Source: Betaproteobacteria bacterium
GTDB lineage: Bacteria; Pseudomonadota; Gammaproteobacteria; Burkholderiales; Casimicrobiaceae
Direction: 5' to 3'
Length of the DNA: 64,000 nt
Assembly (NCBI GenBank): GCA_016716425.1
Contig: JADJWJ010000010.1
Coordinates: forward strand, 109,890-173,889
Position numbers and translations under genes: made by a program. Under the pieces are notes generated by a model that was given only the letters and a program-made list of their open reading frames with translations, had not been told where the DNA came from and searched no databases. Shown here in pieces: positions 7,788-16,271 of this stretch. Numbering within the stretch: position 1 is the stretch's first letter; each line of letters opens with the position of its first letter.

Positions 7788-8814
7788 GGTCGACGCGCGC
7801 CAGGTCCGCCGCGACCATTGCGCGGCACATCGCGTCGAGCGTCGTCGTCGCCGCCCAGCCGAGCTTCGCGCGCGCCTTCTCCGGATTGCCCAGCAGCTTG
7901 TCGACCTCGGCCGGGCGGTAGAACGCGGGGTTGATGCGCACGCGCGTCGCGCCCGTGGCCGCATCGACGCCGATCTCGTCGGCGCCGGCGCCGCGCCACT
8001 CGATGCGGATGCCCGCCGCGAGGAAGGCCAGCTCGACGAAGTGGCGCACCGTTTCCATCCGGCCGGTCGCGAGCACGAACGTGTCGGGCTCGCCGTGCTG
8101 CAGGATCCGCCACATGCCGTCGACGTACTCGCGCGCGTAGCCCCAGTCGCGCTGCGCGTCGAGGTTGCCGAGCTCGATCACGTCCTGCTTCCCGCGGACG
8201 ATGCGGGCGACGGCGTCGGTCACCTTGCGCGTGACGAACTCGCGGCCGCGCAGCGGCGACTCGTGGTTGAACAGGATGCCGCTCGCGCCGAAGATGCCGA
8301 ACGACTCGCGGTAGTTGACGGTCATCCAGTGCGCGTAGAGCTTCGCCGCACCGTAGGGGCTGCGCGGGTAGAAAGGCGTCGCCTCGTCCTGCGGCATCGC
8401 CTGCACGCGTCCGAACATCTCCGACGTGCTCGCCTGATAGAAGCGGATGTGCGGATCGACGATGCGGATCGCCTCCAGCAGGTTGACCACGCCGAGCCCG
8501 GTCACGAGGCCCGTGTTCACCGGCTGGTCGAACGACACCGCGACGAAGCTCTGTGCGGCGAGGTTGTACACCTCGGCCGGCTGCGCCTTCGCGAGCAGCC
8601 GGATGCACGAGCCCGCGTCGAGCAGGTCGAACTCGACGAGCGACAGCCGCTCGTGGCCGGCGATCCCGAGTTCCTCGATCCGCCAGAAGTTGACGGAGCT
8701 GCCGCGGCGGAACGTGCCGAAGACGCGATACCCCTTGTCCAGCAGGAGCTGCGCCAGGTAGGCGCCGTCCTGGCCGGTGATGCCGGTGACGACGGCGGAC
8801 TTGTGGGTGGTCAT
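7771..8814 (-). CDS. gmd: GDP-mannose 4,6-dehydratase
   Basis: This 347-residue NADP-dependent enzyme converts GDP-mannose to GDP-4-keto-6-deoxymannose for surface polysaccharide synthesis. The start is the ATG at 8814 (MTTHKSAVVTG). The nucleotide-binding loop is TGITGQDGAYL, followed by the Gmd-specific RRGSSVNFWRI, QASTSEMFG with catalytic Ser/Thr and Glu, and YGAAK with the Tyr-Lys pair. NHESPLRGREFVTRKV and DWGYAREYVDGMW are strongly conserved in Gmd. The reductase gene follows with overlap. No glycosyltransferase gene lies next to the pair in this window. Confidence 0.95.
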   Translation of the reverse strand: MTTHKSAVVTGITGQDGAYLAQLLLDKGYRVFGTFRRGSSVNFWRIEELGIAGHERLSLVEFDLLDAGSCIRLLAKAQPAEVYNLAAQSFVAVSFDQPVNTGLVTGLGVVNLLEAIRIVDPHIRFYQASTSEMFGRVQAMPQDEATPFYPRSPYGAAKLYAHWMTVNYRESFGIFGASGILFNHESPLRGREFVTRKVTDAVARIVRGKQDVIELGNLDAQRDWGYAREYVDGMWRILQHGEPDTFVLATGRMETVRHFVELAFLAAGIRIEWRGAGADEIGVDAATGATRVRINPAFYRPAEVDKLLGNPEKARAKLGWAATTTLDAMCRAMVAADLARVDRGVSY

Positions 8815-8895
8815 GTCGGTAGTTGCCCTGTGGTCGGGTTCCGGCACGTGCGTCCGCTCGCGCGGCGACGCGCGGGCCGGGGCACGCCACCGCCG

Positions 8896-11529
8896 CTAAT
8901 AGGTGCCGGGAGTGGCGAAGTTCTCGAAGCGCGTGTGCTCGCCGAGGAAGGTCAGCCGCACCGTGCCGATCGGGCCGTTGCGCTGCTTGCCGATGATGAT
9001 CTCGGCCGTGCCCTTGTCCTGCGAATCCGGGTTGTAGACCTCGTCGCGGTAGATGAAGAGGATGACGTCCGCGTCCTGCTCGATCGCGCCCGAGTTGTGG
9101 CTGACGATGCAGTCGGCCAGCCACGAACTCGGCCCCGGTACCGTGAGGTCGAACACCTCCTCCTCGCCATCCGGGCAAACGTCCACGACTCGGTCCCAGT
9201 AGAGATCATCGGTGGCCCAGCGTCGCAGCAGATCGTCGTCGAGCAGTCGCGCATAGTCGCCGAGCGTCGCCCGCGACGGTGCGAACGCAAAGTGCGCGGC
9301 GCCTCCATACCGGGTACCGCGCAACTGCGCCATGGCGCGCGTCGAGATTCCGCGCGCGCGCATGGCAGTACGTACGTGTGCAAACACCTCGCGCGGCAAC
9401 GTACCGGCATTCGGATTGGCAGCCGTCGACGCGAGCGCCGCGCCCAACGCCCGACCCGCTTCCGCGCGCACACCGACGGCGCCGATCCGGTCGAGGAACA
9501 GACGCTGCTGGGCAGCACTGGCGATGTCGACGGTGTGCACCGGGCGATAGCCGTGTTGCATCACTGTCCGCATCCTTGCGACAATCCCGAAGCGAAGCAG
9601 CAGCGCCGCGACATCGCGCGCCAGCCCCTCGCTGCACGTGCTGAAGTAGACGCGCGGTGCCCCGCGCGCCCCGGCGGGCCGCACGTGGATGGAGCCGTCC
9701 GTGGCCCAAAGGTGCGCGAGCAGGAGTCCTGCCTGCCGGTCGGTCAACCGGAACGCAGCGGCCGGCAGTCGCTTCTCGTGCGAGCGCTGCCCGTAGATTC
9801 CGAGGTCGCGCAGCCACTTGTTGATGCCGGTCGGATGCCAGCGGTTGCCGTTGCCGGATAGCTCGAGCTGGTGCCAGCGGCCGCTGCCTTCGCGGCGCCG
9901 CACGGCAACGCCGAACGCGTTCACGGCGGCGTCATGCACGAGCTTGCTGTTGGCTTCGGACGACGTCGTGTACCGCATCGGCTGGTGAGCAACGTAGCTT
10001 CCGTCTCCGATCATGTGGCCGAGGAGGATCACTTCCTCATCGCGCCAGGAAATCGCTGCGCAGGGTTCCGGCACCTGCCTCGCGAGCGCAACCCGGTCGC
10101 CGGCAGCGATCGCTCCGAGCGTGGTCCACCCTCCGGCCGCGAACAACCGGTGCCTCGCCGTCGCACGCAGCACGCGACCGCTCGCGAGAGTCATCCGAAG
10201 CACCGGTCGCACGCCGACCGACCACACCTTCTCCGCCATCGCCGACACGATACGGCGCTCTTCACTCATCGCCAGCACGTGCGGCACGGTTCCCGCGAGT
10301 TCCCGGATCGGGACGCGCGTGCCGTCGGCACACGTCACGAGCGTGTCGCCGGCGACGCATTCCCGCAGGTCCGACATCACCGGCCGCTTGTTCGGCCGCT
10401 GCTCCAGCGAGCGGTTGAGCTGCGACAGCGCCATCACCGGCACCTGGAGTTCCTTCGCCAGGGCTTTAAGCGACCGCGAGATCTCGGAGATCTCGGTGGC
10501 GCGGTTCTCGCCCTGTCCCTGCGCCTGCATCAGCTGCAGGTAATCGACGATGACGAGGCCGAGCTGCCCGTACTGCTTCTGCAGCCGGCGCGCGCGCGAC
10601 CGCACCTCGATGGCGTTCAGCGCGGGCGTCTCGTCGATCAGGATCGGCGCGTCGGCGAGCCGGCCGAGCGCGCTCGACAGTCGCTCCCAGTCGTCCGGCC
10701 CCAGCCGGCCCGTGCGCAGCTTGTGCTGGTCGAGGCGCCCGACCGAGCCGATCATCCGCATCGCGAGCTGGGACGCGCCCATCTCCATCGAGAACACGAC
10801 GACCGGCTGCTTCAGCTCCAGCGCGACGTGCTCGCCGATGTTGATCGCGAGCGAGCTCTTCCCCATCGACGGCCGCCCGGCGACGATCACGAGATCGCCC
10901 GGCTGCAGCCCCGACGTCATCCGGTCGAGGTCGGTGTAGCCGGTGGCCACGCCCGTGACGTCGGACGGGTTGTCGCGGTTGTACAGCTCCTCGATGCGGT
11001 CGACGACGCGCGTCAGCAGGTCCTTCAGCAGCGCGAACGTCCGCTGCCCGCGCGACCCCTGCTCGGCGATGTGCAGGACCTTCGCCTCGGCCTCGTCGAG
11101 CACCGCCTTGGCGTTGCGGCCAAGCGGGTTGTACGCGGAGTCGGCGATCTCGCCCGCGGTGGCGGCGAGCTGGCGCAGGATCGACCGCTCGCGCACGATC
11201 TCCGCGTAGTGCCGGATGTTCGCGGACGTCGGCACGTTCTGCACGAGCGCGCCCAGGTACGCGAGGCCGCCCACGTAGTCGAGCTTCTGCGCCGAGGCGA
11301 GCGCCTCCGAGAGCGTCACCACGTCGACCGGCTTGCCCTGCCCCGCGAGATCCGCGGTGTGGCGGTAGATGACGCGGTGCGCGTCGCTGTAGAAGTCCTC
11401 GTCCGAGACGACGTCGGCGATGCGATCGACCGCCTCGTTGTCGAGCAGCAGCGCGCCCAGGATCGACTGCTCCGCCTCGAGCGAGTGCGGCGGCAGCTTC
11501 AGCGATTCGAGTTGCGGATCGTCGGGCAT
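8896..11529 (-). CDS. dnaB: Replicative DNA helicase DnaB, intein-containing precursor
   Basis: The 877-residue precursor holds a normal DnaB of about 455 residues interrupted by an in-frame 422-residue intein (residues 391-812). The host part shows the N-terminal domain (LPPHSLEAEQSILGALLLDN), Walker A GRPSMGKSS, Walker B VIVDYLQLM and the arginine-rich C-terminal RecA core. The intein splits the conserved motif DLRE/SGAIEQDADV, and after splicing the helicase would be intact. DnaB is the hexameric replication-fork helicase. I used the ATG at 11529 (MPDDPQLESLKLPPHS) and not the upstream frame extension. A terminator separates it from rplI, and a -10-like TAAAAT lies 26 bases upstream. Confidence 0.96.
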   Translation of the reverse strand: MPDDPQLESLKLPPHSLEAEQSILGALLLDNEAVDRIADVVSDEDFYSDAHRVIYRHTADLAGQGKPVDVVTLSEALASAQKLDYVGGLAYLGALVQNVPTSANIRHYAEIVRERSILRQLAATAGEIADSAYNPLGRNAKAVLDEAEAKVLHIAEQGSRGQRTFALLKDLLTRVVDRIEELYNRDNPSDVTGVATGYTDLDRMTSGLQPGDLVIVAGRPSMGKSSLAINIGEHVALELKQPVVVFSMEMGASQLAMRMIGSVGRLDQHKLRTGRLGPDDWERLSSALGRLADAPILIDETPALNAIEVRSRARRLQKQYGQLGLVIVDYLQLMQAQGQGENRATEISEISRSLKALAKELQVPVMALSQLNRSLEQRPNKRPVMSDLRECVAGDTLVTCADGTRVPIRELAGTVPHVLAMSEERRIVSAMAEKVWSVGVRPVLRMTLASGRVLRATARHRLFAAGGWTTLGAIAAGDRVALARQVPEPCAAISWRDEEVILLGHMIGDGSYVAHQPMRYTTSSEANSKLVHDAAVNAFGVAVRRREGSGRWHQLELSGNGNRWHPTGINKWLRDLGIYGQRSHEKRLPAAAFRLTDRQAGLLLAHLWATDGSIHVRPAGARGAPRVYFSTCSEGLARDVAALLLRFGIVARMRTVMQHGYRPVHTVDIASAAQQRLFLDRIGAVGVRAEAGRALGAALASTAANPNAGTLPREVFAHVRTAMRARGISTRAMAQLRGTRYGGAAHFAFAPSRATLGDYARLLDDDLLRRWATDDLYWDRVVDVCPDGEEEVFDLTVPGPSSWLADCIVSHNSGAIEQDADVILFIYRDEVYNPDSQDKGTAEIIIGKQRNGPIGTVRLTFLGEHTRFENFATPGTY
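9094..10359 (-). mobile_element. DnaB intein with LAGLIDADG homing endonuclease
   Basis: The intein spans 422 residues within dnaB. It begins with Cys (CVAGDTLV, block A). Block B shows TARH at intein residues 67-70, followed by GW and GD, and the C-terminal blocks are VFDLTVPG and IVSHN. The next host residue is Ser. These are all the residues needed for protein splicing. Two dodecapeptide motifs, LLGHMIGDG (112-120) and LLAHLWATDG (212-222), mark a LAGLIDADG endonuclease with both acidic residues present. Insertion lies in the DLRE|SGAIEQD motif, close to a site known from other DnaB inteins. No frameshift or stop is seen, so it may still be active for splicing and homing. Confidence 0.95.
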
Positions 11530-11554
11530 GGGCGGTGGGCGCGGCCAGCGATCG

Positions 11555-11560
11555 ATTTTA
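11555..11560 (-). promoter_or_regulatory. -10-like hexamer for dnaB
   Basis: On the minus strand TAAAAT lies 26 bases before the dnaB ATG, downstream of the L9 operon terminator. No good -35 match is seen 16-18 bases upstream. It suggests that dnaB has its own promoter. Confidence 0.3.
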
Positions 11561-11595
11561 CTGCGCGGGCGCACCGCGGGCGACATCGGCCGGAA

Positions 11596-11628
11596 GAAAA
11601 AGGGCCGCGCCGTTGCCGGCGCGGCCCT
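11596..11628 (-). terminator. Rho-independent terminator of the rpsF-rplI operon
   Basis: Read on the minus strand, a GC stem (AGGGCCGCGCC paired with its complement, 6-base loop, 11601-11628) is followed by a T-run (11596-11600). It begins 24 bases after the rplI stop codon and should end the ribosomal operon before dnaB. Confidence 0.8.
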
Positions 11629-11651
11629 GTTGCCGCCATCGGCGCGCGGCG

Positions 11652-12110
11652 TCAGCCCTGCACGGTCTCGCCGACGACGGTCACCGTGATGTTGGCGACG
11701 AGGTCGGTGTGCGGCGCGACCGTCAGCGCGAAGTCGCCGACGTGCTTCAGCGTACCCTCGGGCATCCGGATCATCGCCTTCTCGACGGCGATACCCTGCG
11801 CCTTCAGCGCCTCGACGATGTCCACGTTGGTCACCGAGCCGAACAGGCGCCCGTCCACGCCCGCCTTCTGCGTGATCCTGACGACGAGGCCCTCCAGCTT
11901 CTCGGCCACGGCCTGCGCGGCCGCGAACTTCGCACCCGCGGCGGCTTCGAGCTCGGCACGCTTCGCCTCGATGAGCTTCAGGTTCTCGGCCGTCGCGCGC
12001 TTCGCCTTGCCCTCCGGGATCAGGTAGTTGCGCGCGTAGCCGTTCTTGACCTTGACCACGTCGCCGAGGTTGCCGACGTTGGCGATCTTTTCGAGCAGGA
12101 TGATCTGCAT
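11652..12110 (-). CDS. rplI: Ribosomal protein L9
   Basis: This 152-residue protein matches bacterial L9 along its full length. It has the N-terminal rRNA-binding signature MQIILLEKIANVGNLGDVV...GYARNYLIP, the long connecting helix (about 40-80) and the C-terminal domain ending in TVTVVGETV. It binds 23S rRNA near the L1 stalk and helps keep reading frame. It is the last gene of the rpsF-priB-rpsR-rplI operon, 12 bases after rpsR, with a GGGGGAG ribosome site. A terminator follows. Confidence 0.98.
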   Translation of the reverse strand: MQIILLEKIANVGNLGDVVKVKNGYARNYLIPEGKAKRATAENLKLIEAKRAELEAAAGAKFAAAQAVAEKLEGLVVRITQKAGVDGRLFGSVTNVDIVEALKAQGIAVEKAMIRMPEGTLKHVGDFALTVAPHTDLVANITVTVVGETVQG

Positions 12111-12122
12111 GGCCTGCTCCCC

Positions 12123-12410
12123 CTAGTGCCGGTCGGTGAACGGCAGCAGCGCCAGGAACTGCGCGCGCTTGATGGCCGTCGACAGCTGGCGCTGGTAGCG
12201 GGCCTTGGTGCCCGTCACGCGCGCCGGCATGATCTTGCCGTTCTCCTGCACGAAGTCCTTCAGGACGTCGATGTCCTTGTAGTCGATCTCCGTGACCTTC
12301 TCGGCCGTGAAGCGGCAGAACTTGCGGCGCTTGAACAGCGCGTTGCCGCGGTCCCGCTTCTTCATGTCCTTCTTGCCTTTGCCTTTACCTCTTCCCATCG
12401 GGCGGGGCAT
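12123..12410 (-). CDS. rpsR: Ribosomal protein S18
   Basis: This 95-residue protein matches bacterial S18, the partner of S6 on the small subunit platform. The core RRKFCRFTAEK, DIDYKDIDVLKDF-like segment and GTKARYQRQLSTAIKRAQFLALLP are conserved. The N-terminal 20 residues are rich in Lys/Gly/Arg, a lineage-specific extension. The start at 12410 has an AAGGAA ribosome site. It lies 18 bases after priB in the same operon. Confidence 0.97.
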   Translation of the reverse strand: MPRPMGRGKGKGKKDMKKRDRGNALFKRRKFCRFTAEKVTEIDYKDIDVLKDFVQENGKIMPARVTGTKARYQRQLSTAIKRAQFLALLPFTDRH

Positions 12411-12428
12411 GGTGATTCCTTTCGTCCG

Positions 12429-12728
12429 TTATCCTGATGCTATGTCCGTGATGTGCAACGCGACGGTCACGCCGGTCCGGTAGCGCCGCGCGAGGAAGCC
12501 CTCGCAGCGGAGTTCGCCACCGACGGGCACCCGGGCGAGCTTCCGGGCCACGTCCGCGAACGCCACGGCGAACACCTCGCACTCGACCCTGCGCTGCCCG
12601 CCCGCCTCGGCCTGCACCGACTCGTGAACGAGCGTGCAGTCGATCGCCGGAATGCCGGCGGGCGTGTAGCGGAGATCGCCGCGTTGCGTGAGCCTGGCGT
12701 CGAGCGTGAGCCGGTTCGCGCCCGGCAC
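12429..12728 (-). CDS. priB: Primosomal replication protein N (PriB)
   Basis: This 99-residue single OB-fold protein matches PriB, which stabilises PriA on forked DNA during replication restart. Typical PriB features are NRLTLDARL near the N-terminus, TPAGIPAIDCTLVHES and the C-terminal VTVALHITDI. The start is a GTG at 12728, with AGGAAG upstream. It sits between rpsF and rpsR, the order that is diagnostic for beta- and gamma-proteobacteria and that co-regulates primosome and ribosome genes. Confidence 0.93.
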   Translation of the reverse strand: MPGANRLTLDARLTQRGDLRYTPAGIPAIDCTLVHESVQAEAGGQRRVECEVFAVAFADVARKLARVPVGGELRCEGFLARRYRTGVTVALHITDIASG

Positions 12729-12752
12729 GTCGGCTGCCGCTTCCTGTTCGCG

Positions 12753-13187
12753 CTAGGCCTGCGCCGCGGGGGCGACCGACGCCGCCGGCGCCGGCGTCGC
12801 CGCGGCCTCCGGCGTACGCGGCGCGTCGCCTTCACGCGCGGCCTCGCGCCCGGTCAGCGAGCGCGCCTTCTCTTCCTTCATCATCGGCGACGGCGCGACC
12901 TTCGCCTCGGCCGTCGCGACGATCAGGTGGCGCAGCACCGCGTCGTTGAACTTGAACGCGTGCTCGAGTTCCCCGAGCGTCTCCTTGTCGCACTCGATGT
13001 TCATCAGGACGTAGTGCGCCTTGTGCACCTTCTGGATCGGATAGGCGAGCTGGCGGCGGCCCCAGTCCTCGAGGCGGTGGATCAGGCCCTTGCGGCCGGT
13101 CACCATCGTGCGGTACCGCTCGATCATCGCGGGCACCTGCTCGCTCTGATCCGGGTGCACGATGAACACGATTTCGTAGTGGCGCAT
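12753..13187 (-). CDS. rpsF: Ribosomal protein S6
   Basis: The 144-residue protein begins MRHYEIVFIVHPDQSEQVP and continues through RLEDWGRRQLAYPIQK and AHYVLMNIECD, the S6 landmarks. The last 45 residues are a low-complexity Ala/Pro/Glu tail, longer than in E. coli. It binds 16S rRNA together with S18. The start at 13187 is preceded by AAAGGAG. It is the first gene of the operon and has a near-consensus promoter about 105 bases upstream of the start codon. Confidence 0.97.
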   Translation of the reverse strand: MRHYEIVFIVHPDQSEQVPAMIERYRTMVTGRKGLIHRLEDWGRRQLAYPIQKVHKAHYVLMNIECDKETLGELEHAFKFNDAVLRHLIVATAEAKVAPSPMMKEEKARSLTGREAAREGDAPRTPEAAATPAPAASVAPAAQA

Positions 13188-13292
13188 ATGCAGAGCACTC
13201 CTTTCGGTCGGTGGATGACGGCGGCTGCTGCACTCGGTCGTTCGACCGTGCCGTCGGCGGCCTCCCCGTCTGCGGCGGGTGAGGCAAGGGAA
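13188..13292 (-). promoter_or_regulatory. Leader of the rpsF operon
   Basis: About 105 transcribed bases separate the predicted transcription start near 13292 from the rpsF ATG. The leader is GC-rich and contains several short self-complementary stretches such as GGCCGCCGACGGC. In many bacteria S6:S18 represses its own operon through such a leader. I cannot confirm the specific fold by eye. Confidence 0.3.
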
Positions 13293-13298
13293 TCGATA

Positions 13299-13327
13299 AG
13301 TATAGCGCAATTCGCCATGTCGATCAA
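13299..13327 (-). promoter_or_regulatory. Promoter of the rpsF-priB-rpsR-rplI operon
   Basis: On the minus strand TTGATC (13322-13327) and TATACT (13299-13304) are separated by exactly 17 bases, close to the sigma-70 consensus. It is one of the best promoter matches in the window. Confidence 0.75.
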
Positions 13328-13402
13328 CGACATAGCGTCGGGCCGCGCAGCGCGCCGTCCGGTACTGCCGGCGCGGGTTGCCGCCAAGTCTTTACGAATC
13401 AA

Positions 13403-14545
13403 TCATTTGCGTCCGCCGGCGCCGATGGTTTCCCCGCTGTGCGCCGCGACCCGGCCGCGCAGTGCGGCCGCGGCGAGGGCCCGGTCGCGCTCGTCGCGGG
13501 GCATCCGTGCCAGCGCCTTCACCGTCGCGTAGAACCGCGGCAGGTCGCCGTCGGCTTCGGCCAGCAGCGCGCGAAACGCGGGCAGGTCCCCCGTGTAGAG
13601 CGCCACCGACGCGATGCTCGCGTTGTTGGGCCCGGCGCCGGAGGGGCCGGCGAACCAGCGGTCGTACCCGGCCAAGCCCGGCTCGCCCGCCTTCGACCGC
13701 TCGTAGCCGTCGCGCATGGCCTCGATCGCGGCCGCCTTGGCACGGCGCTTCTCCGCGTCCGGCGCGTCGCTCGCGTAGACGGCGGCGAGCCGCGTCCGCG
13801 CTTCGGTGGTGAGGTCGCGGAACGCGGCGCGCAGCCGCTCGCTCCGCGCGAACTGCACGTCGAGCGCGGGGTCGCGCTGCGCCGCGAGCCAGCGCCGCGC
13901 GCCGGCTTCCTCGACCGTCGCCGCGAAGGACTCGTTGAACTGCGTGTCGTCCTTCACGTAGACGACCTGGTGCGCGAGCTCGTGGAACACCATGCGCGCG
14001 ACCTCGACCTCGGGCCAGCGGACGAACGTCGACAGCACCGGGTCGTCGAAGTAGCCGAGCGTCGAGTACGCCGGAACGCCGCTCACCCACACGTCGTCGC
14101 CGGCCGCGGCGAGCCGCGCCGCCTCGGCTCGCGCGTCCGACTCGTTGAAGTACCCGCGATAGTTGACGCAGCCGGCGACCGGAAAGCACCACTGGCGCGG
14201 CTCGAGCGACAACTCGGGCGCGGCGAACACGTTCCACACGACGAATGGGCGACCCAAGTCCGCGTACTTCGTGTAGCTCGCGTTGTCGGGCAGCGCCAGC
14301 TCGCGGCTGGCGAACGCGCGGATTTCCTGCACGCGGGCGAGCCGCGCGCGCAGCGCCGCGTCGTCCGACGCGCCGATCACGTCCGGGATCGGCGTCGCCC
14401 GCGCGAGGATCTCCATCTGCCCCGTCGCGCCCTGCCAGTAGTAGTCGGCGGCCTCCATCGCGCTGCAGCCGGCGAGCGCGAGCCCGGCGGCCAGCACGGC
14501 GACGAACGCGCGAGCGCACGGGGGATGCGCTACCGGCGCAGCCAC
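13403..14545 (-). CDS. Lipoprotein zinc aminopeptidase (COG4324-like)
   Basis: From a GTG at 14545 the 380-residue protein starts with a lipoprotein signal ending in the lipobox LAGC, so it should be anchored in the outer or inner membrane facing the periplasm. A zinc-peptidase HExxH is present in VFHELAHQVVYVKD, followed by NESFAATVEE with a likely third ligand. Together these match a family of predicted aminopeptidases of unknown substrate. The start codon overlaps the end of the aminotransferase gene by 16 bases, indicating an operon. The longer upstream open frame is Arg-rich and unlikely to be translated. Confidence 0.75.
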   Translation of the reverse strand: MAAPVAHPPCARAFVAVLAAGLALAGCSAMEAADYYWQGATGQMEILARATPIPDVIGASDDAALRARLARVQEIRAFASRELALPDNASYTKYADLGRPFVVWNVFAAPELSLEPRQWCFPVAGCVNYRGYFNESDARAEAARLAAAGDDVWVSGVPAYSTLGYFDDPVLSTFVRWPEVEVARMVFHELAHQVVYVKDDTQFNESFAATVEEAGARRWLAAQRDPALDVQFARSERLRAAFRDLTTEARTRLAAVYASDAPDAEKRRAKAAAIEAMRDGYERSKAGEPGLAGYDRWFAGPSGAGPNNASIASVALYTGDLPAFRALLAEADGDLPRFYATVKALARMPRDERDRALAAAALRGRVAAHSGETIGAGGRK

Positions 14546-15699
14546 TGCGCGAGGCGCGCGACGCCGTCCTCGAGCTTCGCCTGCCCGATCGTGTACGCGA
14601 AGCGCACGTGCTGCGCGGCGCGATGCTGCCCGAAGTCGATGCCAGGCGTGAACGCGACACCGCACCCGGCGAGCGCGTCGCGGCAGAACTGCACGCTGTC
14701 GGCGGCGAACGCCGAGCAATCGGCGTAGACGAAGAACCCGCCCATAGGCATCACCGGGACGCCGAAGCCGAGCTCCCGCAGCGCCGGGACAAGGTAGTCG
14801 CGTCGCGCCTGGAACGCGCGCCGGCGCTCCTCGAGGATGGCGAGCGCCGCAGGCTCGAAGCAGGCGAGCGCCGCGCGCTGCGACGGCGCGGCCGGCGAGA
14901 TGTAGAGGTTCTGCGCGAGCTTCTCGAGGTCGCGCACGTGGCGCTCGGGCGCGACCAGCCAGCCCAGCCGCCAGCCGGTCATGCTGAAGTACTTGGAGAA
15001 GCTCGACACGACGAACGCGTCGGCGGCGTAGTCGAGCACGCTGCGTGGCCGCTCACCGTACGTGAGGGAGAGGTAGATTTCGTCTACGATGAGCTCGCCG
15101 CCGCGCGCGGCAACCGTCGCGGCGATCCGGCGCATTTCGTCGCGCGCGACGACGGTGCCCGTCGGGTTCGACGGCGACGCGATCAGCACGCCGCGCGTCG
15201 CCGGCGTCCAGTACCGGTCGACGAGTGCGGCGGTCAGCTGATACGCGGACTCCGGCCCGACCGGAATGCCGATGGGCGCGCCCTCGAGCACGCGCACGAA
15301 GTGCCGGTTGCACGGGTAGCCGGGATCGGCCAGCAGGATCCGCTCGTCGCGGTCGACCAGCAGCGCCATGACCAGCAGCAGCGCCGCCGACGACCCAGCG
15401 GTGACGACGATCCGTTCGGGCGCGACGGCCACGCCGTAGTGGTCGGCGTAGTGGGCGGCGATCGCGCGGCGCAGTTCGGGCAGGCCGAGCGCGGACGTGT
15501 AGTAGATGTCGCCGGCGGCGATCGCCCGCTGCGCTGCAGCGATCACCGGCGCGGGCGTCGGAAAATCGGGCTCGCCGATCTCCATGTGCACGACCGGTCG
15601 GCCGGCCGCCTCGAGCGCCCGCGCGGCGGTCTGCACTTCCATGACGTGGAACGGCGCGATGTCGGCGACGCGCGCGGCCGTGCGCATGCGGGAGTCCAT
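14530..15699 (-). CDS. Class I/II PLP-dependent aminotransferase
   Basis: This 389-residue fold-type I aminotransferase shows the substrate-gating IGEPDFPTP, the PLP-contacting SPSNPTGTV and DEIYLSLTYG, and the Schiff-base lysine in SSFSKYFSMTGWRLGW. The C-terminal arginine segment HVRFAYT binds the substrate carboxylate. The substrate cannot be read from sequence. Relatives are annotated as aspartate, aromatic or alanine aminotransferases. I chose the ATG at 15699 (MDSRMRTAARV). It overlaps the peptidase gene downstream and diverges from the DUF4124 gene. Confidence 0.88.
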   Translation of the reverse strand: MDSRMRTAARVADIAPFHVMEVQTAARALEAAGRPVVHMEIGEPDFPTPAPVIAAAQRAIAAGDIYYTSALGLPELRRAIAAHYADHYGVAVAPERIVVTAGSSAALLLVMALLVDRDERILLADPGYPCNRHFVRVLEGAPIGIPVGPESAYQLTAALVDRYWTPATRGVLIASPSNPTGTVVARDEMRRIAATVAARGGELIVDEIYLSLTYGERPRSVLDYAADAFVVSSFSKYFSMTGWRLGWLVAPERHVRDLEKLAQNLYISPAAPSQRAALACFEPAALAILEERRRAFQARRDYLVPALRELGFGVPVMPMGGFFVYADCSAFAADSVQFCRDALAGCGVAFTPGIDFGQHRAAQHVRFAYTIGQAKLEDGVARLAQWLRR

Positions 15700-15782
15700 C
15701 GAAAGTCTTAGCGCCAATCGGGCGGGAAAACGCTATCGTACCGCCTGCCCCCGCCCCGACCAACGAAAGCGCTCGCATCGCC

Positions 15783-16271
15783 ATGCACCGCGCCGTACAC
15801 GCGCTTGCCGTCGCCGCGCTGGTCGCCCCGTCGTGGGCGCCGGCGCAGGTCTGGAAGTGCGCGGACGAGCGCGGACGGCCCGTCTACCAGGATGCGCCGT
15901 GTCCGGACGGACGCACGCTGCGCGACTTCGCGACGGATCCGCCGCCGGTGTCGGTGGTACCGATCCGTCCGGTGCCCGGGACCGTCACGCGCGCGACAGC
16001 GCCGGTTCCGCCGAAGGACCGCAAGCCCGCAGCCGGCCGCAAGGCTTTCGCCACACCCGGAAACGCGGAAGAGCGCCGCTACCTGCGTCCCGGCATGCAC
16101 GAGGGCGAGGTGATGGCCCGCATCGGCCCTCCGGACATGAGAAGCGGCGGGGGCGGCCGCAAGCTCGCGCGGTGGACCTACATGCCCGCGGTTGGCGATC
16201 CGCAGACGCTGACGACCGTCGTGTTCGAGTACGGCAAGGTGATCGAGGTCGAGCGCAAGGTGGTCCGGTGA
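15783..16271 (+). CDS. Secreted DUF4124 protein
   Basis: The 162-residue protein starts with a signal peptide (cleavage near WAPAQ) and has a short DUF4124 domain (about residues 20-55, VWKCADERGRPVYQDAPC) with a conserved cysteine pair. A Pro-rich linker follows. The C-terminal 65 residues (YLRPGMHEGEVMARIGPP...WTY) resemble the BamE/SmpA-like fold used for envelope interactions. It is probably periplasmic. Its role is unknown. Its stop codon overlaps the GTG start of dtd (GTGA), so the two are translated together. Confidence 0.75.
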   Translation: MHRAVHALAVAALVAPSWAPAQVWKCADERGRPVYQDAPCPDGRTLRDFATDPPPVSVVPIRPVPGTVTRATAPVPPKDRKPAAGRKAFATPGNAEERRYLRPGMHEGEVMARIGPPDMRSGGGGRKLARWTYMPAVGDPQTLTTVVFEYGKVIEVERKVVR

